A program made the position numbers and the translations under genes. From Pseudoalteromonas espejiana DSM 9414 (GTDB lineage Bacteria > Pseudomonadota > Gammaproteobacteria > Enterobacterales > Alteromonadaceae): 64,000 bases of DNA. Shown here in pieces: positions 1 to 8,948 of the stretch (position 1 is the stretch's first letter; every line of letters starts with the position of its first letter). The stretch is taken from positions 3,509,501-3,573,500 of the forward strand of contig NZ_CP011028.1 of assembly GCF_002221525.1 (NCBI RefSeq), written 5' to 3'. The notes under the pieces are model-generated. The model saw nothing but the letters and a program-made list of their open reading frames with translations. It ran no database searches and was not told the DNA's origin.

Positions 1-591
1 ATAATTTGCAGCAAGCCAACCACCCAGCGCTATTTGTATTACCAGTACTACCAATGCCACTATGCTTAAACTAAAGTAACGCTTTGCGCTGCTATCACCA
101 CCCACTATAGGCTTAGCCGTTAAGCGTAAATATAAAAGTGTAATCAGCGATAAAATACTAAAACCACCTAATAAATGACCCATTACAATAAGTGGCTGCA
201 GGTTCATGGTAACGGTCCACATGCCAAGCGCAGCTTGAAATACAACTAATAACAACAGCGCTAAGGGAAGTTTAACGGGAGTAGTTGGTGATTGGCGTTT
301 TATAAATGCCAATACAAATAAAGCTAATATGAGTATTCCTAAAGCGCCTGCAAAGTAACGATGAATCATTTCTTTCCATGCTTTTGCGGTTTCAAACATC
401 ATGTCTGGGTAGCTTTGTGTAGCAAGTGCTATATCAGCCTCGTGTTTTGGTACGGTTAAAAAACCATAACAGCCAGGCCAATCGGGGCAACCTAAGCCTG
501 CATCACTTAAACGTGTATATGCGCCCAGACCAACCACTAACAAGGCTAATAATCCTGTTGCAAGTACCCAGTTTTTATAATTTTTATACAT
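1..591 (-). CDS. ctaA: Heme A synthase (CtaA/COX15), C-terminus cut by window edge
   Basis: This membrane enzyme converts heme O to heme A for cytochrome aa3 oxidases. The reading frame opens at an ATG preceded by GGAG (minus strand) and stays open to the window edge, giving about 197 residues of an expected 330 or so. The first transmembrane segment is followed by a CtaA/COX15-like stretch with TRLSDAGLGCPDWPGCYG near residue 26 and a conserved histidine in EMIHRYFAG near residue 75; more hydrophobic helices follow. It is the last visible gene of the oxidase cluster, just downstream of the SCO-like gene, as in other gammaproteobacterial cox clusters. A heme O synthase gene could follow outside the window. 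Confidence 0.92.
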   Translation of the reverse strand, partial: MYKNYKNWVLATGLLALLVVGLGAYTRLSDAGLGCPDWPGCYGFLTVPKHEADIALATQSYPDMMFETAKAWKEMIHRYFAGALGILILALFVLAFIKRQSPTTPVKLPLALLLLVVFQAALGMWTVTMNLQPLIVMGHLLGGFSILSLITLLYLRLTAKPIVGGDSSAKRYFSLSIVALVVLVIQIALGGWLAANY

Positions 592-616
592 GGCAATCTC
601 CCATTAAAGTGAGCTG

Positions 617-1111
617 TTAGCTCGAACGAGAATAGTTAAGTAATTTTTTTAGATCTTTTAATAAACCCTTTTGAATTAGCCTATTTTCTTGCGGTTGTTC
701 TTTAAATGGATACTCAAGTACAACCAGTCCCATATGGTCAATTAAATATAAACTTGCGGGCTGTAAATTTTGCTGCGCATTAAAGGTTTTCCAGGGTAGG
801 TTTTGAGCTTTAGGTGCACCCATTACCGCCATATCGACCTTGCCTTGGTTTTTACCGAGTGCCACATATAAGTTATTTAGCGCACTCAGTTGTTCACTGC
901 ATGAGCTTTTACATTCGTTAGAATAGTTAAGCGCAATAGTCCACTGTTTTGGATTATGTTGCTGCCAATTTTCAAGCTTGATCTCTTGCTGTAAAAATTC
1001 GCCATTATTCGTAATGGCTGTAGGTAACCAATCTAACTTTAAAGCTGTGTAGGCTAATATCAGCGGTACTGAACAGCACACTATAAAAAGTACTAAGGGA
1101 TTATTTTTCAT
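617..1111 (-). CDS. SCO-like membrane-anchored thioredoxin-fold protein of the cox cluster
   Basis: This is a 164-residue protein with one N-terminal membrane anchor (PLVLFIVCCSVPLILAY) and a periplasmic domain. The domain has a CKSSC motif near residue 69, matching the CxxxC spacing of SCO copper chaperones but without the proline after it. The later IDHMGLVVLEYP stretch resembles the thioredoxin-fold strand of SCO proteins. It overlaps the end of surf1 by 11 bases and precedes ctaA, so a role in oxidase assembly is likely by context. I chose the internal ATG at 1111 because the longer frame would run deep into surf1. The family assignment is weak; the position is the best evidence. Confidence 0.7.
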   Translation of the reverse strand: MKNNPLVLFIVCCSVPLILAYTALKLDWLPTAITNNGEFLQQEIKLENWQQHNPKQWTIALNYSNECKSSCSEQLSALNNLYVALGKNQGKVDMAVMGAPKAQNLPWKTFNAQQNLQPASLYLIDHMGLVVLEYPFKEQPQENRLIQKGLLKDLKKLLNYSRSS

Positions 1112-1841
1112 TGCGGTTCCTCTTTTTATTGGCAAAAAAAGCCACCAAAACGCACGCAAGCGCAATTAAAAACCATTGCACAGCATAAGCTTGGTGTTTT
1201 TGCGGGCTCATTACCACGGCTTTGTAGTGCGGAGTAGCAAGTGTATCTCCAGCGCCTTGGCGATAAGCCATAAACTTAAATAAGGGATGCTGGCTTTGCT
1301 TGCTCAGCGTTGTTAAATCGATTGTTTGAATTCGCTTTGGGAGGTCTTGAGGGTCGTTGTTGGTTTCTAAACTAAACCCACTTAAGTTCTGCTCTTTTAT
1401 TTGCGCATTAAAAGTTATAAAGCCTTTAGGGAGCTGAATAGTTGGTAATTCGCTGCGCGATATAGGCGCCTTAACCCATCCCAAATTAACTAATAATGTT
1501 CGGCTTCCTTGGTTGGGTTTAAACAACACGAGTAAATCGTAACCTACTTGCCCTTGGTAAACTTGATTGTCTAATAGCCAGTACTGCTGATTTACTATTT
1601 TTCCGGTTAATTCAACTAGCACACCTGTTTTATTCCAGTTTGCAGGTAACGTAGTTAATTGCTGCCAGCTCATAACACCTTGAGTTTTCATTTTGGCTAT
1701 AGCTGTTAACTGCTGTTCTTTTTGGGCGGCTCGCTCTAATTGCCAATACCCTAAACGCACACACACCAACACAACAATTGCCACCACACAAAGTGCAATA
1801 TATGAGCTAAGCTTTTGTTTACGCCTTAAAATTAACTGCAT
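1101..1841 (-). CDS. SURF1-family cytochrome oxidase assembly protein
   Basis: This 246-residue protein has the SURF1 layout: an N-terminal membrane helix (about residues 14-32) followed by the conserved RLGYWQLERAAQKEQ, a central periplasmic domain with QVGYDLLVLFKP and LLVNLGWVKAP, and a C-terminal helix (about 219-237) preceded by HKAYAVQWFLIAL. SURF1 helps insert heme A into oxidase subunit I. It lies between coxC and the SCO-like gene on the same strand and overlaps the latter by 11 bases, which suggests co-transcription. The assignment rests on these motifs and on the location. Confidence 0.93.
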   Translation of the reverse strand: MQLILRRKQKLSSYIALCVVAIVVLVCVRLGYWQLERAAQKEQQLTAIAKMKTQGVMSWQQLTTLPANWNKTGVLVELTGKIVNQQYWLLDNQVYQGQVGYDLLVLFKPNQGSRTLLVNLGWVKAPISRSELPTIQLPKGFITFNAQIKEQNLSGFSLETNNDPQDLPKRIQTIDLTTLSKQSQHPLFKFMAYRQGAGDTLATPHYKAVVMSPQKHQAYAVQWFLIALACVLVAFFANKKRNRNEK

Positions 1842-1855
1842 AAAGGGTCAACCCA

Positions 1856-2164
1856 GTGATTATTAAAATTATTATTGTGCTGCTGTTATTGTTTATACTT
1901 TTTAACTTGTTTAGAGCGCTATTTATTATGGTGTCGGGTAAAACGGGCGAACGACCTATGTCACACTTTTTAGGCCGCCGCGTGTTATTTTCAGTCGTGG
2001 TGTTAATACTCGTGATAACCGCTGTAAAACTCGGCTTTATACAAACCAATCACTCGCCTTTAACTGCTACAGCACGTATACAAATACGAATAAACACAGC
2101 CACACCACATCTACAAAATGCCAATACCAAGCAGCAGCTTGAAATGCAAAGTGCTTATCTTTAG
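1856..2164 (+). CDS. DUF2909 twin-transmembrane protein, antisense inside the cox cluster
   Basis: This is a small protein with two membrane helices (about residues 2-24 and 45-62) separated by a basic loop with MSHFLGRRVLFSVVV, the hallmark of DUF2909. The start is GTG. Proteins of this family are commonly encoded beside cytochrome oxidase genes; the function is unknown. It runs opposite to the cox genes and its last 98 bases overlap the 3' end of coxC. The family normally ends soon after the second helix with a short Asn/Pro-rich tail. Here NHSP is followed by about 30 extra polar residues, and removing one T just after the CCT codon would give an in-frame TAA, so the tail may be a recent extension. 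Confidence 0.8.
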   Translation: MIIKIIIVLLLLFILFNLFRALFIMVSGKTGERPMSHFLGRRVLFSVVVLILVITAVKLGFIQTNHSPLTATARIQIRINTATPHLQNANTKQQLEMQSAYL

Positions 2165-2942
2165 TGAAGTGGCCTTTTAAAATTCGTAAAAACACCACCA
2201 ATAAAATCACAGTGCCAAGCGTTACATGCATGCCATGAAAACCGGTTAGCAAAAAGAAGGTATTACCATAAATTCCGGCATCAAGCGTTAAGTTTAAATC
2301 GTTGTAGGCATGAACATATTCCTCTACTTGCAGAGCCAAAAAGCAAACACCTAATAAAATAGTTGCCCCTAGAAATACTTTAAGTGGCGTACGTTTGTTG
2401 TTTTCTATTGCTACGTGAGCAAAATGCAAAGTAACCGATGAAGCGAGTAATATAAGCGTATTAATAAGCGGTAAGCCTTGCCAACCCATAGCTTGAGTTG
2501 TATCCCCTGCTGGCGTTGTCACCAGCGGCCAAACCGCTTCAAAGGTGGGCCACAAAACTTCATTAGTCATCGCATTGTTGCCAGCTCCACCTAACCAAGG
2601 CACAGAAAGCATTCGCGCGTAAAATAAAGCGCCAAAAAAGGCCATAAAAAACATTACTTCAGAAAAAATAAACCAGCTCATACCCTGTCGGAACGAGCGA
2701 TCCATTTGCGCTGAATACAAGCCTTGAGCAGACTCGTTTATGACATTTTTAAACCAACTAAACAGCATATATAAAAGTACAGCTATGCCTGCATATAATA
2801 AATAAACCCCACTACCGCCTTCTTTTCCTACGTTCATTACGGTAAGAGCCGCCCCTACCGCAATAAAAAATAATGCCACAGCGCCTACTATTGGCCACGG
2901 GCTTTGCTCTGGTACGTAGTAATTTTCATATTCTTGATTCAT
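2067..2942 (-). CDS. coxC: Cytochrome c oxidase subunit III
   Basis: This is a 291-residue membrane protein of subunit III type. FSEVMFFMAFFGALFYAR, LLTGFHGMHVTLGT and AAWYWHFVDVVWLCLFVFVYVL are diagnostic family signatures, and there are about seven helices. It is part of the heme-copper oxidase that reduces oxygen to water in the inner membrane. I chose the ATG at 2942 because AGGAGC lies at proper spacing before it; an upstream in-frame ATG at 2972 would add ten poorly conserved residues. It follows ctaG with a gap of 35 bases. Its 3' end overlaps the antisense DUF2909 gene. Confidence 0.96.
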   Translation of the reverse strand: MNQEYENYYVPEQSPWPIVGAVALFFIAVGAALTVMNVGKEGGSGVYLLYAGIAVLLYMLFSWFKNVINESAQGLYSAQMDRSFRQGMSWFIFSEVMFFMAFFGALFYARMLSVPWLGGAGNNAMTNEVLWPTFEAVWPLVTTPAGDTTQAMGWQGLPLINTLILLASSVTLHFAHVAIENNKRTPLKVFLGATILLGVCFLALQVEEYVHAYNDLNLTLDAGIYGNTFFLLTGFHGMHVTLGTVILLVVFLRILKGHFTKDKHFAFQAAAWYWHFVDVVWLCLFVFVYVL

Positions 2943-2977
2943 GTTACTTGCTCCTAGTTTTACACTAGACATGCAGG

Positions 2978-3508
2978 CTAGTTATTACTCGCTACTAGCT
3001 GCTCACTAATATCAAATACGGTGTAAGATAAAGTTAGCTCTTCTATATCGCTTGGTAGAGCGGTATCAACGTAAAACAGCAACTTAAACTCAAGTTCTTC
3101 ACCTGCTTTTAAAGGTTGTTGGTCAAAACAAAAACAGGCAATTTTATGTAAATATTTAGCCGCTTTACCTGGTGAAACTGAAGGTACAGCTTGCATTACT
3201 TTATCGAGGTTGCTGTTGTTTTTAGCGCTAAACATTACCTCGCGCATAGCGCCAGGTTTTACATCCACACTGTACTCTTTTGACTTAACAACAAATGGCG
3301 CGCCGCTTTGCGCATGGGTTGTAAAACTCACGCCAATTTCGCGGTTTTGAGTTACTTTTGTACTTTGCTCTGCTTGCTCAAGCGACGGCTTGCCATTTAA
3401 CCCCGTTATGTCGCAAAACACGTCATAAAGGGGCACTAAGGCAAACGCAAAAGCAAACATACCTATACAAATAAGTACTAAGCGTTTAAGTAATGGCGCG
3501 TGAGTCAT
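2978..3508 (-). CDS. ctaG: Cytochrome c oxidase assembly protein CtaG/Cox11
   Basis: This 176-residue protein delivers copper to the CuB site of subunit I. It has one N-terminal membrane helix (about residues 8-26) followed by VPLYDVFCDITGLNGK, a Cox11 signature with a conserved Cys, and a periplasmic domain holding the copper-binding CFCF motif (HKIACFCFDQQPL) near residue 126. Its start codon overlaps the coxA stop codon as TAATG, indicating translational coupling. The position between coxA and coxC is the usual one. Confidence 0.96.
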   Translation of the reverse strand: MTHAPLLKRLVLICIGMFAFAFALVPLYDVFCDITGLNGKPSLEQAEQSTKVTQNREIGVSFTTHAQSGAPFVVKSKEYSVDVKPGAMREVMFSAKNNSNLDKVMQAVPSVSPGKAAKYLHKIACFCFDQQPLKAGEELEFKLLFYVDTALPSDIEELTLSYTVFDISEQLVASNN

Positions 3509-5100
3509 TACTTAATTTCCGGTGGGGTAGAAAAGGTATGATACGGCGCTGGCGATTCAACTTCCCACTCTAAACCTTCAGCTCCATCCCACACTTTTGC
3601 TGGTACTTTATCGCCACCACGGGCGCATTTAATTACCACGGCTACAAATAAAAGCTGTGATAAACCAAAGGCAAACCCACCAATACTTATAATGGCGTTA
3701 AAATCAGCAAACTGCAGCGCATAATCGGGAATACGCCTAGGCATACCTGCAAGCCCTACAAAATGCATAGGAAAAAACAATACGTTTACACTGACAAGCG
3801 ATAGCCAAAAATGCCATTTGGCCAAAGTAATATTAAACATATTGCCGGTCCATTTAGGCAGCCAATAATAAGCCCCCGCCATTATCGAAAAAATGGCTCC
3901 GGTTACTAATACATAGTGAAAATGCGCCACCACAAAATAGGTATCGTGATACTGAAAATCAGCCGGTGTAATGGCTAACATCAATCCAGAGAACCCACCC
4001 AACGTAAACAGCACAATAAAGGCAATACTAAATAGCATGGGTACTTCAAAGCTTATTGAGCCTCGCCACATGGTAGCCACCCAATTAAATACCTTTACCC
4101 CAGTTGGCACCGATATAAGCATGGTTGCGTACATAAAAAACAGCTCGCCAGCCACCGGCATACCTGTAGTAAACATATGGTGCGCCCAAACAATAAAGCT
4201 TAGTAAAGCAATAGAAGAAGTGGCGTAAACCATAGAGGCATAACCAAATAGCTTTTTACGTGAGAAGGTAGGCACTATGGTCGATATAATGCCAAAGGCA
4301 GGCAAAATCATAATGTACACTTCGGGGTGACCAAAAAACCAAAATATGTGCTGAAGCATCACCGGATCGCCGCCTCCGGCAGCATCAAAAAAGCTGGTTC
4401 CAAAATATTTATCGGTCAATACCATGGTTACTGCACCTGCAAGTACGGGCATAACAGCAATTAGCAAAAACGCAGTTATTAGCCATGTCCAAACAAATAA
4501 TGGTAGCTTCATCCATGTCATGCCAGGGGCACGCAAATTAACTATGGTCACAATAACGTTTATTGCCCCCATAATTGAGCTAATCCCCATAATATGCACG
4601 GCAAACACAAACATCGCGGTGTTGTCGTTACTGTAGGTTGTAGAAAGTGGGGCGTAAAAAGTCCAGCCAAATGCTGGGCCACCGCCTGGCATAAGTAATG
4701 ATGCAAGCAAAATTAAAAATGCGAACGGTAAAATCCAAAAGCTCCAGTTATTCATTCTTGGCAGTGCCATATCGGGCGCACCAATCATCAGTGGTACCAT
4801 CCAGTTAGCCAGCCCTGTAAAAGCAGGCATAACGGCTCCAAACACCATGATTAGCCCATGCACTGTAGTCATTTGGTTAAAAAAGTGAGGATCGACAAGC
4901 TGTAATCCGGGTTGAAATAATTCAGCCCTAATTACCATGGCCATTGCGCCACCAATTAAGAACATCGTCAGTGAAAAAATTAAATATAAACTGCCAATGT
5001 CTTTATGGTTGGTTGTGTAAAGCCAGCGCTTAAAGCCTTTTGCAGGGTGGTGGCCGTGGTGAGCTTCATTGGCGTTTGGTTGTTCTGCTATGCTACTCAT
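3508..5100 (-). CDS. coxA: Cytochrome c oxidase subunit I
   Basis: This is the 530-residue catalytic subunit with the heme a and heme a3-CuB centres and about twelve membrane helices. Visible signatures are [16 protein letters not shown] (a heme ligand His), [19 protein letters not shown] (the CuB His and cross-linked Tyr), WAHHMFTTG (two CuB His) and [14 protein letters not shown] (heme ligands). The EVYI motif marks an A1-type oxidase with a classical D/K-channel layout. Start and stop both overlap neighbouring genes by one base (TAATG), so coxB, coxA and ctaG are tightly coupled. Confidence 0.98.
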   Translation of the reverse strand: MSSIAEQPNANEAHHGHHPAKGFKRWLYTTNHKDIGSLYLIFSLTMFLIGGAMAMVIRAELFQPGLQLVDPHFFNQMTTVHGLIMVFGAVMPAFTGLANWMVPLMIGAPDMALPRMNNWSFWILPFAFLILLASLLMPGGGPAFGWTFYAPLSTTYSNDNTAMFVFAVHIMGISSIMGAINVIVTIVNLRAPGMTWMKLPLFVWTWLITAFLLIAVMPVLAGAVTMVLTDKYFGTSFFDAAGGGDPVMLQHIFWFFGHPEVYIMILPAFGIISTIVPTFSRKKLFGYASMVYATSSIALLSFIVWAHHMFTTGMPVAGELFFMYATMLISVPTGVKVFNWVATMWRGSISFEVPMLFSIAFIVLFTLGGFSGLMLAITPADFQYHDTYFVVAHFHYVLVTGAIFSIMAGAYYWLPKWTGNMFNITLAKWHFWLSLVSVNVLFFPMHFVGLAGMPRRIPDYALQFADFNAIISIGGFAFGLSQLLFVAVVIKCARGGDKVPAKVWDGAEGLEWEVESPAPYHTFSTPPEIK

Positions 5101-6242
5101 TAGTTCGCCTCCCCATCAGCATCAAGTGCTGCCTGAATTTCACTAGGTTGAATTACATCACCCGTATCGTTACCCCACGCATTGCGTTTGTAGGTAATGA
5201 CTGCCGCAAGTTGCTTTATTGATAGTTGTTTAGCAAAAGCTTGCATAGCAGTGCCAGGACGGCCATGAATTACAATATCTATATGATCTTTTATATCACC
5301 AAGCACAATGGGGCTGCCTTTAAGCGCAGGAAATACGCCCGGTAAGCCCATACCTGTTGGCTGATGGCACGCAGCGCAACTTGCCATATATACTTGCTCG
5401 CCCAAGGTCATTAACTCTTCTTTAGGAATTGTTTGATCAAGCAATGCTGCATCGGCTAATGCCGCTTTTTGCTTTGCTTGCTTGGCATCGGCAAGCCAAG
5501 CATTAAAATCTTCCTCTGATTTTGCCTCAACCACCACTGGCATAAAGCCATGATCTTTACCGCACAGCTCAGCGCACTGTCCGCGGTAAATGCCTTCTTC
5601 GTTAATGTTGGTCCACGTTTCGTTTATAAATCCGGGGTTGGCATCTTTTTTAACTGCAAAATCGGGTACCCACCAAGAGTGAATAACGTCATCTGAGGTC
5701 ATTAAAAAACGTACTTTTTGATTTATTGGCAGCACTAAAGGTTTATCAACCTCAAGTAAATAATTAGGATTTTTATTGGCAAGGTTGGCTATTTCATCTT
5801 GGGGGGTAGACAAAATAGAGTAAAACTCTACATCTTCGCCCATATATTCGTAATGCCATTTCCACTGCGAACCGGTAATTTTAATGGTTAAATCGGCCTT
5901 GCTAGCATCTTCCATTGCAATAAGTGTTTTAGTGGCAGGGATTGCCATGGCAATTAAAATAACAAATGGAATGGCAGTCCAAAGTATTTCTACTTTAGTA
6001 CTTTCATGAAACTGGGCAGGTACTGCCCCTTTAGATTTACGATGATGAATCAGTGCCCAAAACATAATTGCGAACACTATCACCCCAATCACACAACATA
6101 TTAAAAATATGGTCATGTGCAGCTGATATACATTATTGCTTATATCGGTTACGCCCTTGCGCATATTGTATTGGCTATTGGCCATTACATGCTGTGGAAA
6201 CACAATCAATATAAGCCACAAGGTAGAGGTCAGTTTACCCAT
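5100..6242 (-). CDS. coxB: Cytochrome c oxidase subunit II with fused C-terminal cytochrome c domain
   Basis: This is a 380-residue subunit II. It has an N-terminal signal segment, two membrane helices (about residues 42-66 and 90-106) and a CuA domain whose ligands are visible as H188 and the set C223, E225, C227, H231, M234 in [12 protein letters not shown]. After about residue 275 comes a class I cytochrome c domain with the heme attachment motif CAACH at 289-293 and a probable axial Met near 337, so this is a caa3-type arrangement. AAGGAG precedes the ATG. It is the first gene of the cox cluster, so the promoter should lie in 6243-6650. Confidence 0.96.
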   Translation of the reverse strand: MGKLTSTLWLILIVFPQHVMANSQYNMRKGVTDISNNVYQLHMTIFLICCVIGVIVFAIMFWALIHHRKSKGAVPAQFHESTKVEILWTAIPFVILIAMAIPATKTLIAMEDASKADLTIKITGSQWKWHYEYMGEDVEFYSILSTPQDEIANLANKNPNYLLEVDKPLVLPINQKVRFLMTSDDVIHSWWVPDFAVKKDANPGFINETWTNINEEGIYRGQCAELCGKDHGFMPVVVEAKSEEDFNAWLADAKQAKQKAALADAALLDQTIPKEELMTLGEQVYMASCAACHQPTGMGLPGVFPALKGSPIVLGDIKDHIDIVIHGRPGTAMQAFAKQLSIKQLAAVITYKRNAWGNDTGDVIQPSEIQAALDADGEAN

Positions 6243-6654
6243 GTGACGGCTCCTTTGATGCTATTGCTAATGCAAAGCGAAGAGGCATACGGCTTAAACG
6301 CCTATTCGTTATTTTTATTATTTAACCAACCTAATTTGTTTTGATTGGTATAGCTGCGCCAACAAAGAATGTGTATTTGTGTGTTCTCAAAACCGAAAAG
6401 CTGTGAGTTATTGTTAGCCCAGCAAATTAATAATTAGCTAAAAAACATACAACAAGCAAGTTTTAGTATAAAAAACAAACAAGTTATATTTTAAAATAAG
6501 TTTTAATTACGCCAGCTTAAACACAAGTTAATTGCTAAATAGCGAGTAAAACTAGGGGGTGTATCATATAAAAGAGGAGTTAAGTGCGAGTGCAAAAAAG
6601 TTTACAGCTTAAATAACTTTATGGCTGCTTTAGTATTACTAAAAGGTGGGTTTT
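6243..6654. other. Intergenic region between coxB and the lexA terminator
   Basis: About 410 bases of AT-rich DNA with no supported gene. The cox promoter must lie here, reading to the left, but I cannot point to a convincing -35/-10 pair or a known regulator site. Confidence 0.6.
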
Positions 6655-6687
6655 AAAACAAAAATGCACACTAACAAGTGTGCATTT
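6655..6687 (-). terminator. Rho-independent terminator of lexA
   Basis: A perfect 9-bp inverted repeat (ATGCACACT at 6664-6672 and AGTGTGCAT at 6677-6685, loop AACA) lies just downstream of the lexA stop. On the minus strand it is followed by TTTTTGTTTT. Confidence 0.85.
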
Positions 6688-6715
6688 GTAAATTTATTGC
6701 TTAATGTGGCCTAAA

Positions 6716-7333
6716 TTACATCCAATCGGCGTTTCTTATTACGCCTACGGCTAAGCCTTCAATATTAAACGACTCATTTTCAAGGTCTACTTCTATTGGC
6801 GTAAACTCTTCATTTTCGGCGTGTAATAATACTTTGCGACCTGCTTTTTCTAGGCGTTTTACGGTTACATCTTCATCAACTCGTGCAACCACAACTTGGC
6901 CGTTTTCAGCCGTTTGAGTACGGTGTACAGCTAGTAAGTCGCCGTCCATAATGCCTATGTCTTTCATGCTCATACCGTTTACACGCAGTAAAAAATCGGC
7001 TGCTGGTTTAAACATTAAAGGGTCAATTTTACAATGGCTCTCCACGTGTTCTTGCGCCAAAATAGGAGAACCCGCCGCAACACGGCCTATAAGTGGTAAG
7101 CCTAATTGCTCAGGCTCTTCTTCTTCAATTAACTGAATCCCACGGCTTGCGCCAGGTTTCATTTTAATTACGCCCTTTTTAGCAAGCGCTTTGAGATGCT
7201 CTTCGGCAGCATTGGCACTTTTAAAGCCTAGTGTTTGTGCGATTTCGGCACGTGTAGGAGGCATACCAGTATCTTTAATAAAAACTTTTATTAGTTCGAG
7301 TATTTGAGCTTGGCGTTTCGTTAATGGTCGCAT
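6716..7333 (-). CDS. lexA: LexA SOS-response repressor
   Basis: This 205-residue repressor controls the DNA-damage response and cleaves itself when RecA is activated. It has an N-terminal winged helix ([37 protein letters not shown]), the Ala-Gly cleavage site at 87-88 (GRVAAGSP), and the catalytic pair Ser122 (NGMSMKD) and Lys159 (VTVKRLEK). Length and motifs match family norms. Two SOS boxes lie 5-45 bases upstream of its start, so it is autoregulated. It is a single-gene unit ended by a hairpin at 6655-6687. Confidence 0.98.
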   Translation of the reverse strand: MRPLTKRQAQILELIKVFIKDTGMPPTRAEIAQTLGFKSANAAEEHLKALAKKGVIKMKPGASRGIQLIEEEEPEQLGLPLIGRVAAGSPILAQEHVESHCKIDPLMFKPAADFLLRVNGMSMKDIGIMDGDLLAVHRTQTAENGQVVVARVDEDVTVKRLEKAGRKVLLHAENEEFTPIEVDLENESFNIEGLAVGVIRNADWM

Positions 7334-7337
7334 ACAA

Positions 7338-7353
7338 CTGGTTTTCCATACAG
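7338..7353 (-). promoter_or_regulatory. Second, imperfect SOS box of lexA
   Basis: Read on the minus strand this is CTGTATGGAAAACCAG, one mismatch from the CTGT-N8-ACAG rule. It lies immediately before the lexA start. Two tandem LexA sites upstream of lexA are known in enteric bacteria. Confidence 0.75.
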
Positions 7354-7362
7354 TACATTTAA

Positions 7363-7378
7363 CTGTGAGTATATACAG
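7363..7378 (-). promoter_or_regulatory. Primary SOS box (LexA operator) of lexA
   Basis: Read on the minus strand this is CTGTATATACTCACAG, a perfect CTGT-N8-ACAG match and, as I recall it, identical to the first lexA box of E. coli. Centre-to-centre distance to the second box is 25 bases. Confidence 0.93.
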
Positions 7379-7509
7379 TTAAATAAAAATCGCAAATTTA
7401 AATTGTGTTTTAAATAGCTAAACTAAATACATATGTGTACATTTTAGGTAATTATAAAATTTGCATATTTAAAATGCTATAAACAAGGTTTTAATTCAAA
7501 GGAGTAGTT

Positions 7510-7950
7510 ATGAGTATTTGGCACCAACCCATTACATTAGAGCTTTGCAAACAATTAGATGAAGGAATAAGCGGTCAAGGCACTTTAATGAAAACCATGG
7601 GGATAGAAATAACCGAAATAGGCGACGATTACCTAGTTGCCACTATGCCTGCAATTCCTGAGCACCATAACCCAATGGGAATGGTACACGGCGGCGCTAA
7701 TGTAGTACTTGCCGAAACGGTTGCTAGTTATGCTGCCAATTTTGTCATTGATTTTACAAAGTTTTACTGTGTAGGGCAGGAAATTAGTGCAAGCCATTTA
7801 AAAGCGTCACGCAATGGGACGTTAACAGCAACGGCTCGTGCATTTCATATTGGTAAACGCAGTTCGGTTTGGGAAATAAAAATTACTAATAGCCGCAACG
7901 AGCTTTGCTGCGTATCAAAAATGACCGCAGCAGTGGTTGAGCGAAAGTAA
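7510..7950 (+). CDS. Hotdog-fold acyl-CoA thioesterase, MenI/YdiI-like
   Basis: This 146-residue single hotdog-domain protein hydrolyses an acyl-CoA thioester. GMVHGGANVVLAETVAS near residue 58 contains the HGG turn and the Glu that acts as catalytic base in the YdiI/MenI group, and VGQEISASHLKASRNGTLTA matches the same group. A strong AAAGGAG lies 6 bases before the ATG. MenI members act on 1,4-dihydroxy-2-naphthoyl-CoA in menaquinone synthesis, but paralogs such as EntH have other substrates, so the substrate is open. It is probably a monocistronic gene, divergent from lexA and convergent with the next gene. Confidence 0.85.
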   Translation: MSIWHQPITLELCKQLDEGISGQGTLMKTMGIEITEIGDDYLVATMPAIPEHHNPMGMVHGGANVVLAETVASYAANFVIDFTKFYCVGQEISASHLKASRNGTLTATARAFHIGKRSSVWEIKITNSRNELCCVSKMTAAVVERK

Positions 7951-7954
7951 TAGC

Positions 7955-8335
7955 TTACTTATCAATCGGGTAAATTGTAATTTCCATACCTGCGCCAATT
8001 GCAGATATACGTAGTAATGTATCTGCATGTAGGGCTTGGTTAAAACACTTTGGTGATGTGCCCGACTCAAAGCCAATATCAAACGTTCTTCGCGAGCAAC
8101 TAAGCCACTGTTTTAGCGCATTGCGCGAGCACGATTCTATTAGTTCACATAAGTGGTTAATTGCTTTATCTGGCGTGCTTATATCGCCCGCAGCTTCAAT
8201 ACGCGCCAATTGACGATATTCGTCTTTGTCATAATGCAAAACCATCGCGTTTTTCTTTAAGTCAGCCACTAAAACACTAATATCTTGTTTAGACTCAAGC
8301 TCCAGATCTACATTTAAAAATTGAATTTCTGACAT
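7955..8335 (-). CDS. Hypothetical protein, 126 residues
   Basis: I do not recognise this protein. It is soluble, without signal peptide or membrane helix. The N-terminal half (to about residue 75) is acidic and probably helical; the C-terminal part ends in LLRISAIGAGMEITIYPIDK. Three Cys residues lie in the middle (LCELIESCSR and WLSCSRR). Codon use is like its neighbours and the frame is intact, so it is likely a real gene. It is convergent with the thioesterase gene with a 4-base gap. Confidence 0.6.
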   Translation of the reverse strand: MSEIQFLNVDLELESKQDISVLVADLKKNAMVLHYDKDEYRQLARIEAAGDISTPDKAINHLCELIESCSRNALKQWLSCSRRTFDIGFESGTSPKCFNQALHADTLLRISAIGAGMEITIYPIDK

Positions 8336-8566
8336 TGTCTGCTTTTTACCCTCTTATAGTTTCACCGCAAACTTTAACGCAGTTTTACTTTTATACCAAA
8401 TCAACTAAGCAGTAATCCTTACTTAATCCTCATAAACTCACTTTTTAATGCTTTTGGCACCTAACTTGCTCTTTTTAACAGAGCGAGCTTAAACGCTTAA
8501 TAATGCGAATCAATAATGAAATTTATACACACTTTGTGTAAGTAACGGTTTTTAAGGAGAGCTAAA

Positions 8567-8818
8567 ATGGTAGATCATGGTCCGCAAATTAAAAACGACG
8601 ATCAGTACGATGCACTTCGCGATGAGGGCATGAGCAAACAAAAAGCCGCACGTATTGCCAATAGTAATACTCATAAAACAGCGGTAAAGGGCGGCAAAGC
8701 CTCTCAGTATGAGCAACGCACAAAAAAGCAGTTATACGATAAAGCAAAAGAAGTGGGTATTAGCGGGCGCTCTAAAATGAGCAAACAAGAGCTAATAAAT
8801 GCCCTGCGTGAAAGCTAA
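8567..8818 (+). CDS. Small basic protein with Rho N-terminal-like (SAP-type) motif, DUF7218-like
   Basis: This 83-residue, very polar and basic protein has two parts. The first holds MSKQKAARIANS, typical of small stress-type proteins annotated as DUF7218. The second, KKQLYDKAKEVGISGRSKMSKQELINALRES, is the helix-extended loop-helix pattern of the Rho N-terminal domain, which binds nucleic acid in other proteins. AAGGAG lies 9 bases before the ATG. The family is often linked to general stress in annotation, but nothing in the sequence proves it. It stands alone between two genes of different type. Confidence 0.75.
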   Translation: MVDHGPQIKNDDQYDALRDEGMSKQKAARIANSNTHKTAVKGGKASQYEQRTKKQLYDKAKEVGISGRSKMSKQELINALRES

Positions 8819-8948
8819 CATTAGCTAAAATCTATTGATGTAATTAAAGCCTCATATTTATAAACTTATGAAAAACTGCGACAAAATGCCGCAGTAAAAG
8901 CGTGGGAAGCTATAATAAACTAACGCTAAAAATAATAAGAAGATAAAT

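Noticed and set aside
1819..2049. 76-residue minus-strand frame between surf1 and coxC
   Set aside because: It is antisense to the well supported DUF2909 gene and has no ribosome site or recognisable features.
8874..8894. ACTGCG/CGCAGT hairpin after the Rho-N-like gene
   Set aside because: No T tract follows on either strand, so terminator activity is doubtful.
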